A stretch of DNA of 64,000 nucleotides from Notolepis coatsorum (Eukaryota > Chordata > Actinopteri > Aulopiformes > Paralepididae): NCBI GenBank assembly GCA_963971535.1, contig OZ020591.1:15017623-15081622 (forward strand). The letters run 5' to 3'. Each line of letters starts with the position of its first letter. The stretch's first letter is position 1. Made by a program: the position numbers and the translations under genes. A model generated the notes under the pieces. It was not told the origin of the DNA and did no database searches. It was given only the letters and a program-made list of their open reading frames with translations. Positions 12,811-23,013 of the stretch are shown here, piece by piece.

Positions 12811-13230
12811 GAGTGTGTGGGTGTGGACCGCGCGGTGCTGTGTCACAAAATTGTTTGATTGCCAGTAACGGCATTCGTCCACGACATAACCCACCACAAC
12901 ATATGGATCGGGGGCATTTGACGCGCTTCAATGCAACCGGGAGAACCGCTCGACATGCCCGACCCAGAAAACTGTGCCCGGTGACATTTGAGTGTAACGC
13001 AGGGCAAGATATAAGGTTTCAAAGGGTGCTCGATACCGCCGTCTAGCTGGATGCGGCCGGTATTGCACTTTGGCGATCTCAGACTCATTCCCTATGGTAA
13101 CACCAAGGTCCCTGGATGAATAATGAATACAAATATCGACGAGTTAACCCGACTTATCTCGGGTTTGGCAATTAGAGTTAACGTGATCTAGATGGAAAGA
13201 CAATGTAACGTTACTGGTGAAAAGGTGATT
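12811..13230. other. Unassigned sequence upstream of the host exons
   Basis: About 420 bases with short frames on both strands that lack domains. If the minus-strand exon at 13234-13287 is genuine, this is the start of its first intron. I see no further exon here. Confidence 0.4.
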
Positions 13231-13233
13231 TAC

Positions 13234-13287
13234 CTTGGAATACTCCTGTGCCAACTTGCTGTACTTTGCTTGCAGGTCTGCAGCCAT
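13234..13287 (-). CDS. ppp1r21: Candidate first coding exon of ppp1r21
   Basis: On the minus strand an ATG at 13287-13285 opens 18 codons, MAADLQAKYSKLAQEYSK, running into a consensus donor (AAG then GTAAAT at 13233). The N-terminus of vertebrate protein phosphatase 1 regulatory subunit 21 (KLRAQ1, an endosomal coiled-coil protein) has the same pattern, KYxKLAQEYSK followed by LRAQ in the next exon. The match is short but very characteristic and ends where a splice donor would be expected. Later exons should lie at lower coordinates on the minus strand, but I find none in 1-13233, which is mostly repeats. It could be the true exon with a long intron or a stranded copy. It is divergent to the zinc-finger gene. 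Confidence 0.6.
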
Positions 13288-13391
13288 TATTGCTGGATTA
13301 TGAATAGCAATAGTGGCCTGTCCCTTTGTTACTTTCAAAAGCAATGGTTACAACAAATTACATTTAAATTATTGTGTGCCCTTCTTTCTAG

Positions 13392-15337
13392 ACTCCATTG
13401 CCTTACAGTTGTGTATCTGTGAAGAGGAGGTTCCCCCTGAGCAGCAGGAGAGGAGCCCCAGTCTGGTCCAGGAGGAGCCAGAGCGCCTACAGATTAAAGA
13501 GGAACAGGAGGAACTCTGGATCAGTCAGGAGGGAGAGGAGCTTCCTGTCTCTGTGAAGAGTGAACATGATGAAGAGAAATCTCAGTCCTCACAGCTCAGC
13601 CAAACCCAGGACACAGAGCCCCTCCAGATTAAAGAGGAACAGGAGGAACTCTGGATCAGTCAGGAGGGAGAGGAGCTTCCTGTCTCTGTGAAGAGTGAAC
13701 ATGATGAAGAGAAACCTCAGTCCTCACAGCTCAGCCAAACCCAGGACCCAGAGCTCCTACAGATCAAAGAGGAACAGGAGGAACTGTGTCGAGATCTAGA
13801 GGAGGCTGATGGCTCCGAGATGACCTTACAACCTATGAAATGTGAAGATGAAGGTGAGAACACTCTGTCCTCACAACTCAGCCAAAACCGGTACCCAGAG
13901 CAGATTAAAGATGAACTAGATCAAGGGCTGGAAGAAGCTGATCGCTCCAAGATCACAGTAGACCCAGTGAAATGTGAAGATGGTCAAGAGAACCCTCTGC
14001 CCTTCCAGCCTCTTCAAACCCAAAGGGAGAAAAACAGAGAAGCATACTCTTTACCCAGCACCTCAACTGAAAACATGAAAACAGAACCTGAAGGAGAGGA
14101 CTGTGGAGTAGCGGAACTAGCCAGTAACTTAGATCCAGCTGGTGATTTAGAACCAACTAGAGATAGCCAGCCTCTCTCTTCAGACTGTTCTCTAACTGAG
14201 ACTGATGACAGTGATGATGACAGTTCTGGAACTGAGACTGATGACTGTGATGAATGGAAGGAGAGTGGAGGTCCAGGTTTGATGGCACTAAAACAAAAGA
14301 AGACACAGAAAATACAAACGTTGTCTAACAGGCCTGGATTCAGCAAGAAGAGACATGTGAAGATACACGTAAAAAATCATACCGGAGTGAAACCATTTGG
14401 TTGTTCTATTTGTGGGAAAGGGTTCAGTACGAAGACACATCTGAAGACACACATGAGAATTCATACTGGAGAGAAACCATTTAGTTGTTCAGTCTGTGGG
14501 AAAGGGTTCAGTAGGAAGGAACATCTGAAGACACACATGATAACTCATACTGGAGAGAAACCATTTAGTTGTTCCGTTTGTGGGAAAGGGTGCAGTAGGA
14601 AGGGAAATCTGAAGAGACACATGATAATTCATACTGGAGAGAAACCATTTAGTTGTTCCGTTTGTGGGAAAGGGTTCAATGTCCAAACAAGTCTGAAGAG
14701 ACACATGATAATTCACACAGGAGAGAAGCCATTTAGCTGTTCCGTTTGTGGGAAAGGGTTCAGTATGAAGGGAGTTCTGAAGAGACACATGATAACTCAT
14801 AATGCAGAGAAACCATTTAGCTGTTCAGTTTGTGGGAGAGGGTTCAATTATAAAGAACATATGAAGAGACACATGAGAACTCATAATGCAGAGAAACCAT
14901 TTAGCTGTTCAGTTTGTGGGAAAGGGTTCAATCGGCAAACGAGCCTGAAGACACACATGATCATTCATACTGGAGAGAAACCATTTAGTAGTTCAGTTTC
15001 TGGGAAAGGGTTCAATCAGCAAACAAGTCTGAAGACACACATGATAATTCACACAGGAGAGAAGCCATTTAGCTGTTCAGTTTGTGGGAAAGGGTTCAGT
15101 GATAAACGACATATGAAGTACCACACTAGAACTCATACTGGAGAGAAACCATTTAGCTGTTCCGTTTGTGGGAAAGGGTTCATTACGAAGGGAGTTCTGA
15201 AGACACACATGATAACTCATAATGCAGAGAAACCATTTAGCTGTTCAGTTTGTGGGAGAGGGTTCAATTATAAAGGACATATGAAGACACACATGAGAAT
15301 TCACACAGGAGAGAAGCCATTTAGTTGTTCCGTTTAA
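13392..15337 (+). CDS. C2H2 zinc-finger protein, last large exon
   Basis: A likely nuclear DNA-binding transcription regulator. The exon probably starts after the TTCTTTCTAG acceptor at 13391; the frame is open from 13313, but the first codons look intronic. A second AG lies at 13408. The acidic N-terminal part has CEEEVPPEQQE, then two near-identical 42-residue blocks with LQIKEEQEELWISQEGEEL (about 13488-13740) and a partial third. From 14397 come eleven 28-residue finger units: ten intact C2H2 fingers and one (15000-15060) where both zinc-binding cysteines are serine. Linkers are TGEKP, or NAEKP in three places. The frame stops at 15335 within a twelfth finger, just after CSV. A poly(A) signal AATAAA lies at 15359. 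Upstream exons were not found. The organisation fits the large fish-specific zinc-finger families. Confidence 0.9.
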
Positions 15338-15358
15338 GCTGAGAGTAGACTTGAAAAG

Positions 15359-15364
15359 AATAAA
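15359..15364 (+). terminator. Poly(A) signal of the zinc-finger gene
   Basis: AATAAA stands 22 bases after the stop codon of the zinc-finger gene. This short 3' end suggests that the truncated last finger is the real end of the present transcript. Confidence 0.55.
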
Positions 15365-15534
15365 GAGAGCAGGTCCCCAAACAGTTTGCAGTATATTAAA
15401 TAGAAACCCCATGTACTTCTTTAGAAGAAGAACACACACATGAGAGATGGGCGACACAGGAACACACACACACGCATGCACTGATGAAATGTCTCTCTGC
15501 ACTTTTCCCATCTCGTCATCCTTCCCCCCCCCCC

Positions 15535-15836
15535 CAAGGGCAGCCGGGAGCAGACATGGGCCGCGCCCGGGGACCAATCCAAGTGCTCCTGTCCCTCTTT
15601 GTCAGGGACGCGACAGCGTTAGCGATCTGTTCTACATGTTTTTCCTTTGGGTTTATTTCATCTTGAGGGGGATCCCTTGCGAGCACGGGGAGAACATGCA
15701 AACTCCACACAGAAAGGCCCGGGAGATACCCCACCTGGCAACGCGGCAACCTGGTCCCCAAGCGGAAAAAATCGAACACAGGACCTTCTAGCTATGAGGC
15801 GACAGTGTTAACCCCTACATCACTGTGCCGCCCAAA
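15535..15836 (-). mobile_element. tRNA-derived SINE (V-SINE/DANA type)
   Basis: Read on the minus strand, a tRNA-like head begins near 15836 with GGCGGCACAGTG and contains a B-box-like GTGTTCGAT (about 15772). A conserved fish SINE core follows, including AGTTTGCATGTTCTCCC (about 15690-15706). A poly-C run at 15523-15536 lies near its far end. It is noncoding and sits just downstream of the zinc-finger gene. Confidence 0.7.
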
Positions 15837-15842
15837 AATTCT

Positions 15843-15897
15843 GTTCCCATACTAAGCAGTATACACAATAGGAACCCCATGTACTTATACTCAGCAG
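15843..15897. repeat. GGAACCCCATGTACTTATACT minisatellite, left part
   Basis: Units of about 39 bases (ACTAAGCAGTATAC...AATAGGAACCCCATG) occur here, resume at 33640-33680 on the far side of the transposon nest, and form a block at 34425-34540. A diverged unit sits at 15385-15420. The array was evidently split by the LINE insertion at 15898. Confidence 0.7.
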
Positions 15898-16496
15898 TCA
15901 GGCAGCCATGTCCCGCCTCAAAATGGTCCAGCACTCTGCAGCTAGGTTCCTTACCGGCACCAAAAAGAGAGAGCACATCACACCAGTCCTAGCCTCCCTA
16001 CACTGGCTCCCAGTCCCACTTAGAATAGATTTCACTCTGCCGAGTGGTTCAACGCACACGTTTGAAGACCCGGCCGCCGCCTCGACTTTCATAAACACTA
16101 AACTCAGAAAAGCGGTTCCCCAGACTGTAACCATCAGCTGAACGGCAAGTTCATAATTCATGTCCATATGATTGAGCATATACAGACTATTTCATTTTGG
16201 GACTACGATATTTCACAATATTAACATTTGTCACTTAACCACGGAAGGGGTGGTGGTTATCTCCCTTTCTCGTTTCTCTTAGGGGGTGTTAGAGTTAGTA
16301 ATAGTGGGTTATGCGCGCGTCCAATTTGAGGAGACGCATCAGCATGGGAGGGAGGGAAGGGTTTGTTTACATTTACAGTTCTTTTTGTGCAATGTTTATA
16401 CTGTTGTTGTTTTTTCTATGACTCGGCCACTGCACATAAAAAATACTATTAGGACATACTTTTCGATGTTACTCATTGTACACTCGACACTAGTCT

Positions 16497-17255
16497 ATGA
16501 CTCAACCTAAAACCTCACAGCAGATTGGAGGAGTGGTCAAATTTACTAGTTGGAATTGTAAGGGCTTAAATCAGCCAATCAAACGTAGTAAAGTACTGGG
16601 GCATCTTCAGAATTTGGGGGTTCATATAGCTTTCCTTCAGGAAACTCATTTCAAGCTATCTGATTATACTAGACTACGTAAACGATGGGTTGGACAAGTG
16701 TACCACTCATCATTTCAGAGCAGAGCTAGAGGTGTGGCAATTTTAATCCACAAATCAATAAATTTTATTTGCTCAGATGTTCTCTCTGACCCAAATGGTA
16801 GATTTGTGCTGGTAACTGGAAAGCTCTGTGGCACCCCAGTGATTATGCTTAATATCTACGGCCCTAACTGGGACAATAGCTAATTTTTTAGATCTGTGTT
16901 CTCTTCGATACCTGACCTCTCCACACATTATCTAATATTAGGAGGGGACTTCAATTGTTGGCTTAATCCATCATTGGATCGCTCATCTACCAGAAATGCA
17001 GTACTTTCAAGCTCTGCTAAAACCATTCAATCTTTTATGGAAGAGTTTTCACTTTCAGACCCTTGGCGTTTTCACAACCCATCTAGCAGAGCATACTCAT
17101 TCTTCTCTCATGTTCATCACACCTTCACTCGTATTGATTATTTCTTGATCGACAATCGGCTCATCTCATCAGTATTATCTTGCTCATATGATACTATTGT
17201 CATATCGGACCACTCTCCAGTTCTAATGGAACTGCAAATTAGGGGATGTGATAAC
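16497..17255 (+). pseudogene. L1/Tx1 ORF2, endonuclease domain
   Basis: This is the APE-type endonuclease that nicks target DNA before reverse transcription. Motifs in order are TSWNCKGLNQP, FLQETHF, NIYGPNWD, GGDFNCWLNP, TRIDYFLID and ISDHSPV, covering the catalytic Asn, Glu, Asp and His residues. The frame starts at ATG 16497 and is interrupted by an in-frame TAA at 16881-16883, after which the same frame goes on. It then runs into a hAT MITE at 17256. Confidence 0.85.
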
Positions 17256-17986
17256 CAGGGACGTGCAAAGGACTTTAGAGGGGCAGGTGCTCAAAGGCTG
17301 AAAAGGGCACTACACTTGTGTGTATATATTAACCGAGCGCGCGTAGCGCGCAAGCACGATTTTTAAGGGCCCTTTTCGGGCGGGGGGCCCCCTTTTTATG
17401 CTTTTTGGGTTTTGGTGATCAAATATTGAATATTGAACTATAATAATCAGTGCAGGAGCTCACTTATCCTTGAAAGACACTTTTATCACTGACTTAAAAG
17501 GCCCATACATCTCCATAAATGTTCAGGGGGGAGGGAATAAGTGCTTACCCTACAGACCCCAAGAAGTGCTGTATATTCTGTATTGTTTAATATAAATGCA
17601 TTTTTTATTCCAATCCCGATTTGTATTCGAGATTCCCAAATCCCATCGGACTTGACTTCTTCGTGTCCCTCAATGAGTGTAATACCAGCATTCAACAGCG
17701 GTTTCTATCATCATCATCATCACCACCCACGCTATGTATAAAATGTATAGGTCCGCGGAGAGGCACGTGAGGAGGCCGTGCAAACTGCAATGGAATATGG
17801 GGAATCTCTCTCTTTACCTAATATTTGGATTCTATCCTGACATTTTTCAGTTGGAAGGGCAGTCTATATGCGTAATGGTAAATTTTCTTTATTTTTTATT
17901 TTTTTTTCAAAAAGGGCACTTTTTTGATGATGCTCAAAAAGGCAGGTGCTCAGGCACCCCTTGGCCTCTATGTGTGCACATGCCTG
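17256..17986. mobile_element. hAT-type MITE, 731 bp
   Basis: Perfect 8 bp target duplications GTGATAAC flank it (17248-17255 and 17987-17994). Its ends are CAGGGACGTGCA and TGCACATGCCTG, imperfect inverted repeats of hAT type. Sub-terminal GGCAGGTGCTCA motifs face each other near 17283 and 17941. There is no transposase frame. Removing it restores the L1/Tx1 reading from the endonuclease linker into TRPPWRLN. Confidence 0.9.
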
Positions 17987-17994
17987 GTGATAAC

Positions 17995-18211
17995 ACCCGA
18001 CCACCCTGGCGACTGAATACTAGTTTGTTATCGAACGAAGATTGTTACTTTTATTTCCAAGCAGGTCGATTTTTTTTTTTGGATATCAATAAGACGCCTG
18101 GGATCTCAGCTTCCTTACTATGGGAGACACTGAAGGCATACTTAAGGGGGGAAATTATTTCTTACTGCACTTATGAGACTAGAGCCAGAAGGAAGAAATT
18201 AGATAATTTAA
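17995..18211 (+). pseudogene. L1/Tx1 ORF2, linker between endonuclease and RT
   Basis: The open stretch encodes WRLNTSLLS, SASLLWETLKAYLRGEIISY and RRKKLDNL, the conserved region between the endonuclease and reverse transcriptase domains of L1-type ORF2. The frame breaks off at the TTAA where the piggyBac-like element enters and continues at 23828 as TKRITQIDN. Confidence 0.8.
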
Positions 18212-18529
18212 CACTTTGGCTGCCATGGGTTAAATTCATTTTATACAACGGCATGCAAATTTCTCGATTCTGATTGGCCATTTACACGTCTTTATTGGCA
18301 ACAATCCACGGTCCTGGGCTCAGGACCCGCCCACAACCGAATCACATATCACTCCCCGGCTCACTCCGGGAGAAAACAAGATCGCGGACAACAAATGGAT
18401 ATGTTGATAGCACCATAACGACTAAATATGAAGCGATTCTGTCAAGGGGAATGTGTTAGTCCTTTAAACAATGTTGGATGATGTAATTGATGGGTCTTGA
18501 GTCAATCTAGAACAAAAGAAAAATCGCGG

Positions 18530-18701
18530 ATTGATTGATTGATTAATTGATTGATTTAAATTTCTACTTCCTTCCCACTGACTGCAGCGTTCACTCTCAC
18601 ACTGTCCGACGCTGGCGTACCCACAAACATACACACACACACACATACACATACACACACACACTGTGACACACACACACACACACACACTGTGACACAC
18701 A

Positions 18702-18732
<31 letters not shown>

Positions 18733-18750
18733 TGACACACACACACACAT
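18530..18750. repeat. GATT repeats and (AC)n microsatellite
   Basis: GATT-type repeats at 18530-18556 are followed, after about 70 bases, by a long (AC)n tract with GT interruptions (about 18628-18749). This runs directly up to the L2 tail. Long frames across it are repeat artefacts. Confidence 0.9.
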
Positions 18751-19287
18751 GAATGAATGAATGAAAACTTTATTTAACAGATTGCAGAATGGGTACAATA
18801 CAGTACGGCTCAATACATACAATTGTTAAGGGGATGCAGACCTGAGAAAGACGTTTGTCTTGTTTCCATCAGGGTCCCCCATTTTCAATTCATATAGACA
18901 TATATGACATACATGACATACAGATAGTCAGTACTGCTACATCTATACATTTATGACATACCAGATTTGCAAATACAGTACTGTTTGTGATACAGAAGGA
19001 GTCAAGAAAAGGGAGTATATACATTTGACGTAGAAACTGTACATTGGAGGAGGTTGGGTGGGGGGGGTTGGGTACATTGGGATATTGACAACCATACTGG
19101 GTAATTTACATTGGAGGTGGTTGGGGGGGGGGGGGGGCCGGGGGGCACACTGTATAAACAAGTAACACTGTACATTGAGGGGGGGGGGGAGGAGACACTG
19201 TACAAACAAACACAATTGTACATTGAACTATTGACAAAACCATACTAGGTAAATGACTGTACATTGGAGGGGGTTGGGTTAGGATAT

Positions 19288-21384
19288 TTACAGGGGCCAG
19301 TGTTGAATTGCAGTCTCCCGTAGGTGTCCCTTGAGAGAGGTTTTGAAAGTGGGTAGTGATCCACATTCCTTTACAGCTTTGGGTAGGGCGTTCCACATTG
19401 ATGTGGCATAATTGCGAAACGTGTTTAGTCCCTTATTTGAGCCGAATCTGGGTTTAACATGATTTGTGGAGCTCCCTCTGGTGTTGTGATCGTGGTATTC
19501 ACTGACCTTTGGGAAGTATTTTGACATGTACATGGGTACCTTGGTCGTGTAGTGTATCTTGTAGACCAGGCCCATTGCAAGTTGTTGTACTCTGTCGTCT
19601 ACTCTAAGCCATCCTAGGTTGTCAAAGTGGGCAGGGGTGAGGTGGGTTCTAGGAGTAAGGTCAAGCAGTAGTCTGACCAGTTTGTTTTGAGATGTTTGTA
19701 ATTTTGTTTTTAGCGCCTTTGAGGTGCTTTGGTACCATGAGGTGCAAGCATAGTCGTAGTACCCCTGAATGAGTGCTCCTGCCAGAGTCTTCAGGGTGTT
19801 CTTGTTTACCAGAGAGGAGATCCGGTACAAGAATCGAGTTCGTTGGTTGACTTTTTTTATTACATTGGATGCCATTTTGTCACAGGAGAGATTAGCCTCT
19901 AGGATGGAACCCAGGTAGGTAATTTCATCTTTCCTTGTGACAATATTGTCACCCACTGTAACTGAGAAGCCGTCGGTCTTGCTGAGTTTGTTATTTGAAC
20001 CGAAGAGAATGGACTCTGTTTTGCCCATGTGTAATGATAGTAGGTTATCAGCGAGCCATATGCAGATTCTGCCTAGTTCCGAGCTGAGGGTTTTTTCAAC
20101 CTGTAACTTGTTCTTGTAAGAGACCAGCAGGGCTGAGTCGTCCGCAAACAGGAACAAGTTGCAGTCACAAGCTGACGACATGTCATTTGCATAAATTAGG
20201 AACAGTAGCGGTCCTAGTATGCTTCCTTGTGGAACACCACAGCTCACTGTGAGGGGGGGGGATAGGGTACCGTTTACCTCCACCATCTGTTCCCTCCCCT
20301 CAAGGTAGGATTGCATCCAGCTCACTGATAGACTATCAAAACCAATTGCTTTTAGCTTGTCAATCAGAATGGAGTGATTGACCGTGTCAAAGGCCTTTTG
20401 TAGGTCCAGCATGACCATGCCGCAGTATTTGCCTGCGTCCACCTCTTGTTTGATGTGGTCATTCAAATAGAGAAGGCATGTGTCAGTGGAGTGGGATGTT
20501 CTGAAGCCAGATTGGAATTCGTAGATTAGATTTTTTTCCGCTAGGTACTTTTCGACCTGTTCGTAGACTATTTTTTCCATGACTTTCGAGATGGAGGTGA
20601 GAATAGAAACAGGGCGGTAGTTGCCTGGGTCTAATTTGCTGCCCTTTTTGTGCAGAGGGGTCACCCTCGCAATTTTGAAGTCCTTGGGGACGTGTCCCTG
20701 TTTTATGGAGAGGTTTATTATGTGTGTGATGATTGGTGTGATGGCGGCTGCTGAGTCTCTGAGGAATTTAGAGGGGATGTTGTCATGGCCAGTGGCCTTG
20801 TTAGGTTGGAGGGCGCTCAGTTTATTGAGTACCTCATCTGTTGTTACCATTTCCAGCTTGAAGTCGTCCTTGCGGACCCCTAGGTTTTTGTAGTAAGCTA
20901 CTATGTGTTCTACCCCATAAAGCCCTGAGTGGGAGGGTAGTTTGTTTACCAGTGTTGTGGCTATGTTTGTGAAGAAAATGTTTAAGTAATTGGCTACATC
21001 CAGCTTGTCTGTGATGAGCGTGTTGTCCGTTTTTATGTTTATGTTTGAGAATCTGGTTTTAAGTTTTTTACTGCATCCTAGTTGATTATTGAGTAATTTC
21101 CAAAGTTCACGTGGTTTGTTTTTGTTTTCCTCAGTTTTGTCATTGATGAAATTCTTTTTTGCAGTTTTGATCATGGAGTTTACGTCGTTTCTTAGTCTGT
21201 TTCTTTCTAGTTTGAGTTCAGTCACGTGGGCTTGGAGTTCACTGCTCGTGCTTTTAGTAAGCTTTGACTGACTTTTACGAAACTCAGAGCATTTTTTGTC
21301 TCTGGTTTTCATAGCGGCCAGTATTTCGGAGTGCATCCACGGCTCAGCGCGATTTTTTACCCTGGTGGTTCTTAGGGGGGCCAT
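19288..21384 (-). CDS. L2 ORF2 reverse transcriptase (copy 1)
   Basis: A 698-codon frame for the LINE polymerase that copies the element's RNA at the nicked target. RT motifs in order are KATGHDNIPSKFL (near residue 195), TPLHKKGSKLDPGNYRPVSI, YEFQSGFRTSHST, MVMLDLQKAFDTVNHSIL, VPQGSILGPLLFLIYAND, the catalytic FADDS (near residue 420), and the L2 C-terminal block RTRFLYRISS ... YASYATSMWNALPK-like. The frame is open further upstream than the first ATG, so the true start lies in the endonuclease part. Against the two other young copies it has ADNLLS where they have ADNKLS, and SYKNK where they have SDKNK. Confidence 0.9.
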   Translation of the reverse strand: MAPLRTTRVKNRAEPWMHSEILAAMKTRDKKCSEFRKSQSKLTKSTSSELQAHVTELKLERNRLRNDVNSMIKTAKKNFINDKTEENKNKPRELWKLLNNQLGCSKKLKTRFSNINIKTDNTLITDKLDVANYLNIFFTNIATTLVNKLPSHSGLYGVEHIVAYYKNLGVRKDDFKLEMVTTDEVLNKLSALQPNKATGHDNIPSKFLRDSAAAITPIITHIINLSIKQGHVPKDFKIARVTPLHKKGSKLDPGNYRPVSILTSISKVMEKIVYEQVEKYLAEKNLIYEFQSGFRTSHSTDTCLLYLNDHIKQEVDAGKYCGMVMLDLQKAFDTVNHSILIDKLKAIGFDSLSVSWMQSYLEGREQMVEVNGTLSPPLTVSCGVPQGSILGPLLFLIYANDMSSACDCNLFLFADDSALLVSYKNKLQVEKTLSSELGRICIWLADNLLSLHMGKTESILFGSNNKLSKTDGFSVTVGDNIVTRKDEITYLGSILEANLSCDKMASNVIKKVNQRTRFLYRISSLVNKNTLKTLAGALIQGYYDYACTSWYQSTSKALKTKLQTSQNKLVRLLLDLTPRTHLTPAHFDNLGWLRVDDRVQQLAMGLVYKIHYTTKVPMYMSKYFPKVSEYHDHNTRGSSTNHVKPRFGSNKGLNTFRNYATSMWNALPKAVKECGSLPTFKTSLKGHLRETAIQHWPL

Positions 21385-21520
21385 GTCGTTTAGTATTGCT
21401 GAGAATTTGGTTTTGAAACCAAGCCATGTTTCGTCAACCAGTGTACCATTGAGTTCATCTGACCAGTCCAGACTCTCCAGTTCAAGGTTGAAGGCCTCGC
21501 TAGAGTAGGTTTTGAGGTCT

Positions 21521-21970
21521 CTAGATGTGACTGTTTTGTGGCAGCCAGCCTTTTGTTTGTTTTTTTCGGGTACAGAATATCATATAATGATCACTTAACC
21601 CACATGCTATAACCCCTTTATTTGAGATCTTGGACTTGTCGGAGGTCAGAATGAGGTCAATGGTAGTCTGAGTTGATTCACATACACGTGTGGGTTGGGT
21701 GATTAGCTGGCTGAGGCCATGCAGATCACAAAACCTACTGAAGGCCTTGAAGACGGGTGCATCTTTTCGTTGCATATCCGTGTTCCAGTCTCCAATAAGA
21801 ATTTTGTCTACATCCTCAACTCCAGCTAAACACCCATCCAGTGTATCATAAAAGCCACTATGATCTGGCGGCCTGTAGACTGTGCCAACCAGTAGGGATT
21901 TCGCCCTTTCGAATAGGATTTCCACCCATACAGTTTCAATTGATTTATGATTCAGGTCACACACACGCAC
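21521..21970 (-). pseudogene. L2 endonuclease domain, C-terminal half (copy 1)
   Basis: The stretch carries GTVYRPPDHSGF, ILIGDWNTDM and CGLSDHYMIF, with the catalytic Asp/Asn and Asp/His motifs of APE-type LINE endonucleases. The N-terminal half is missing by 5' truncation at about 22035. A frame change near 21510 separates it from the RT frame. Confidence 0.8.
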
Positions 21971-22229
21971 ACTCCTGTCTGCAACAGCGGGGGAGTCAGA
22001 CTGAGAGAGAAGCAGCGCTGTTTTAAGTGAGCATGGTCTATTGAATTGATTGATTGGTTGATTGCTAATTTTATTACTGTACCCCTGGTTTCCAACTGGT
22101 TAAGTTTAGGCTAAAAGAAATAAATAAAAAAATAGGGCGAAGAAAACGTTTTTTTCCTATAGGGCAAAGAAAACGTTTTAATTTGTTTTACCTACTTTAT
22201 ATAGAAGCATCTAAGAATGTAGTTCTATG

Positions 22230-22330
22230 GAAAGTAGGTCTGCATTCCCTTAACAATTGTGTGTATTGAGCCGTACTGTATTGTACCCATTCTGCATCTG
22301 GTAATACAATTTTCAATCAATCATTCCAAT
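22230..22330 (+). mobile_element. L2 3' tail fragment
   Basis: About 100 bases in plus orientation match the L2 3' end: TCTGCATTCCCTTAACAATT, GAGCCGTACTGTATTGTACC, then CAATCAATCA. It is an independent severely truncated insertion within the piggyBac-like element. Confidence 0.7.
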
Positions 22331-22485
22331 AATACACAGTTGGATGTGTTAGTTGGTTGGATGCACTTCAAGCTGCTTCCACATGAGGCAACTTCTCTCA
22401 ATCATTCCAATAATACACAGTTGGATGTGTTAGTTTGGTTGGATGCACTTCAAGCTGCTTCCACATGGAGGCAACTTGTCTTTTT
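22315..22485. repeat. 83 bp tandem duplication
   Basis: The block CAATCATTCCAATAATACAC through CTTCCACATG is present twice in a row, with a few small indels. It overlaps the end of the L2 tail fragment, so the duplication happened after that insertion. Confidence 0.8.
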
Positions 22486-22617
22486 TGTAGTTGTGGGAAC
22501 TACTTTTTCTGGCGGATGGTTTTTTCAATAAATCTTCGATTAATGTGTTATTGTATAGAAATAAGGTTGGATGAATCTGGCAGTTGTATAAAAGCTTTAC
22601 ACCACTTGTAGTCGTGA

Positions 22618-22713
22618 TTTGTGACCAATAAACCATGCCTAGGGGGGTCTAACGACCCTCGGCTGCGCCTCGGGCCTAACGACCACCCCTAGGCATGGTT
22701 TATTGGTCACAAA
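22618..22713. repeat. Perfect 28 bp inverted repeat
   Basis: Arms 22618-22645 and 22686-22713 (GTGACCAATAAACCATGCCT against its complement) are perfect complements around a 40-base GC-rich loop. It is a strong cruciform or hairpin candidate, most likely the remains of a small hairpin MITE. Confidence 0.85.
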
Positions 22714-22850
22714 CCACTCCTGCGCGTGATGTAATGCTTAAATCAACCGTAGGTTGCCGGCTCTATTTGTCTATAGAGAAAGTCCCCTTCTTTGCATGGC
22801 TATAACTTTTTAAATTCTATTGCTACATTGCCATTATTAGGGCCCATTCA

Positions 22851-23013
22851 GGCCGCCCGAGAAACACCTGGCGCAGAGACCTGGAGGCAGACACCAAGAC
22901 CATGAAGATGACCTGGAACCAACTGGAGAGAACAGCTCAAGACAGAGATGCTTGGAGATCACTTGTTGACGGCCTATGCCCCAGAAGGGGTAGCAGGCGT
23001 AAGTAAAGTAAAA
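22851..23013 (+). mobile_element. LINE 3'-end fragment inside the piggyBac-like arm
   Basis: A 163-base insert is absent from the paralogous MITE at 10668-11616, where the site reads CCATTCAAAGTCC. It encodes the last 53 residues of a LINE ORF (TWRRDLEADTK, WNQLERTAQDRDAW, GLCPRRG), a stop and an AAGTAAAGTAAAA tail. It is strongly 5' truncated. I cannot assign its clade with confidence. Confidence 0.75.

Larger units (their letters stand above)
18750..22035 (-). mobile_element. Young L2-clade LINE (copy 1), 5' truncated
   Basis: A minus-strand L2 LINE with an endonuclease remnant (21521-21970), a long RT frame (19288-21384), a 3' UTR with poly-C/G tracts (19050-19285), and a 3' tail of TTCA repeats at 18750-18763. 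It is close to full length but lacks the start of the endonuclease. It is nearly identical over the shared region to the copy at 29455-31160, so the lineage moved recently. It sits inside the piggyBac-like element. Confidence 0.9.

Noticed and set aside
13953-14800. Minus-strand frames of 67-110 codons within the zinc-finger gene
   Set aside because: They are shadows of the finger repeats in the opposite strand.
19937-21508. Plus-strand frames of 60-90 codons opposite the L2 ORF
   Set aside because: They are antisense shadows of the L2 coding frame.
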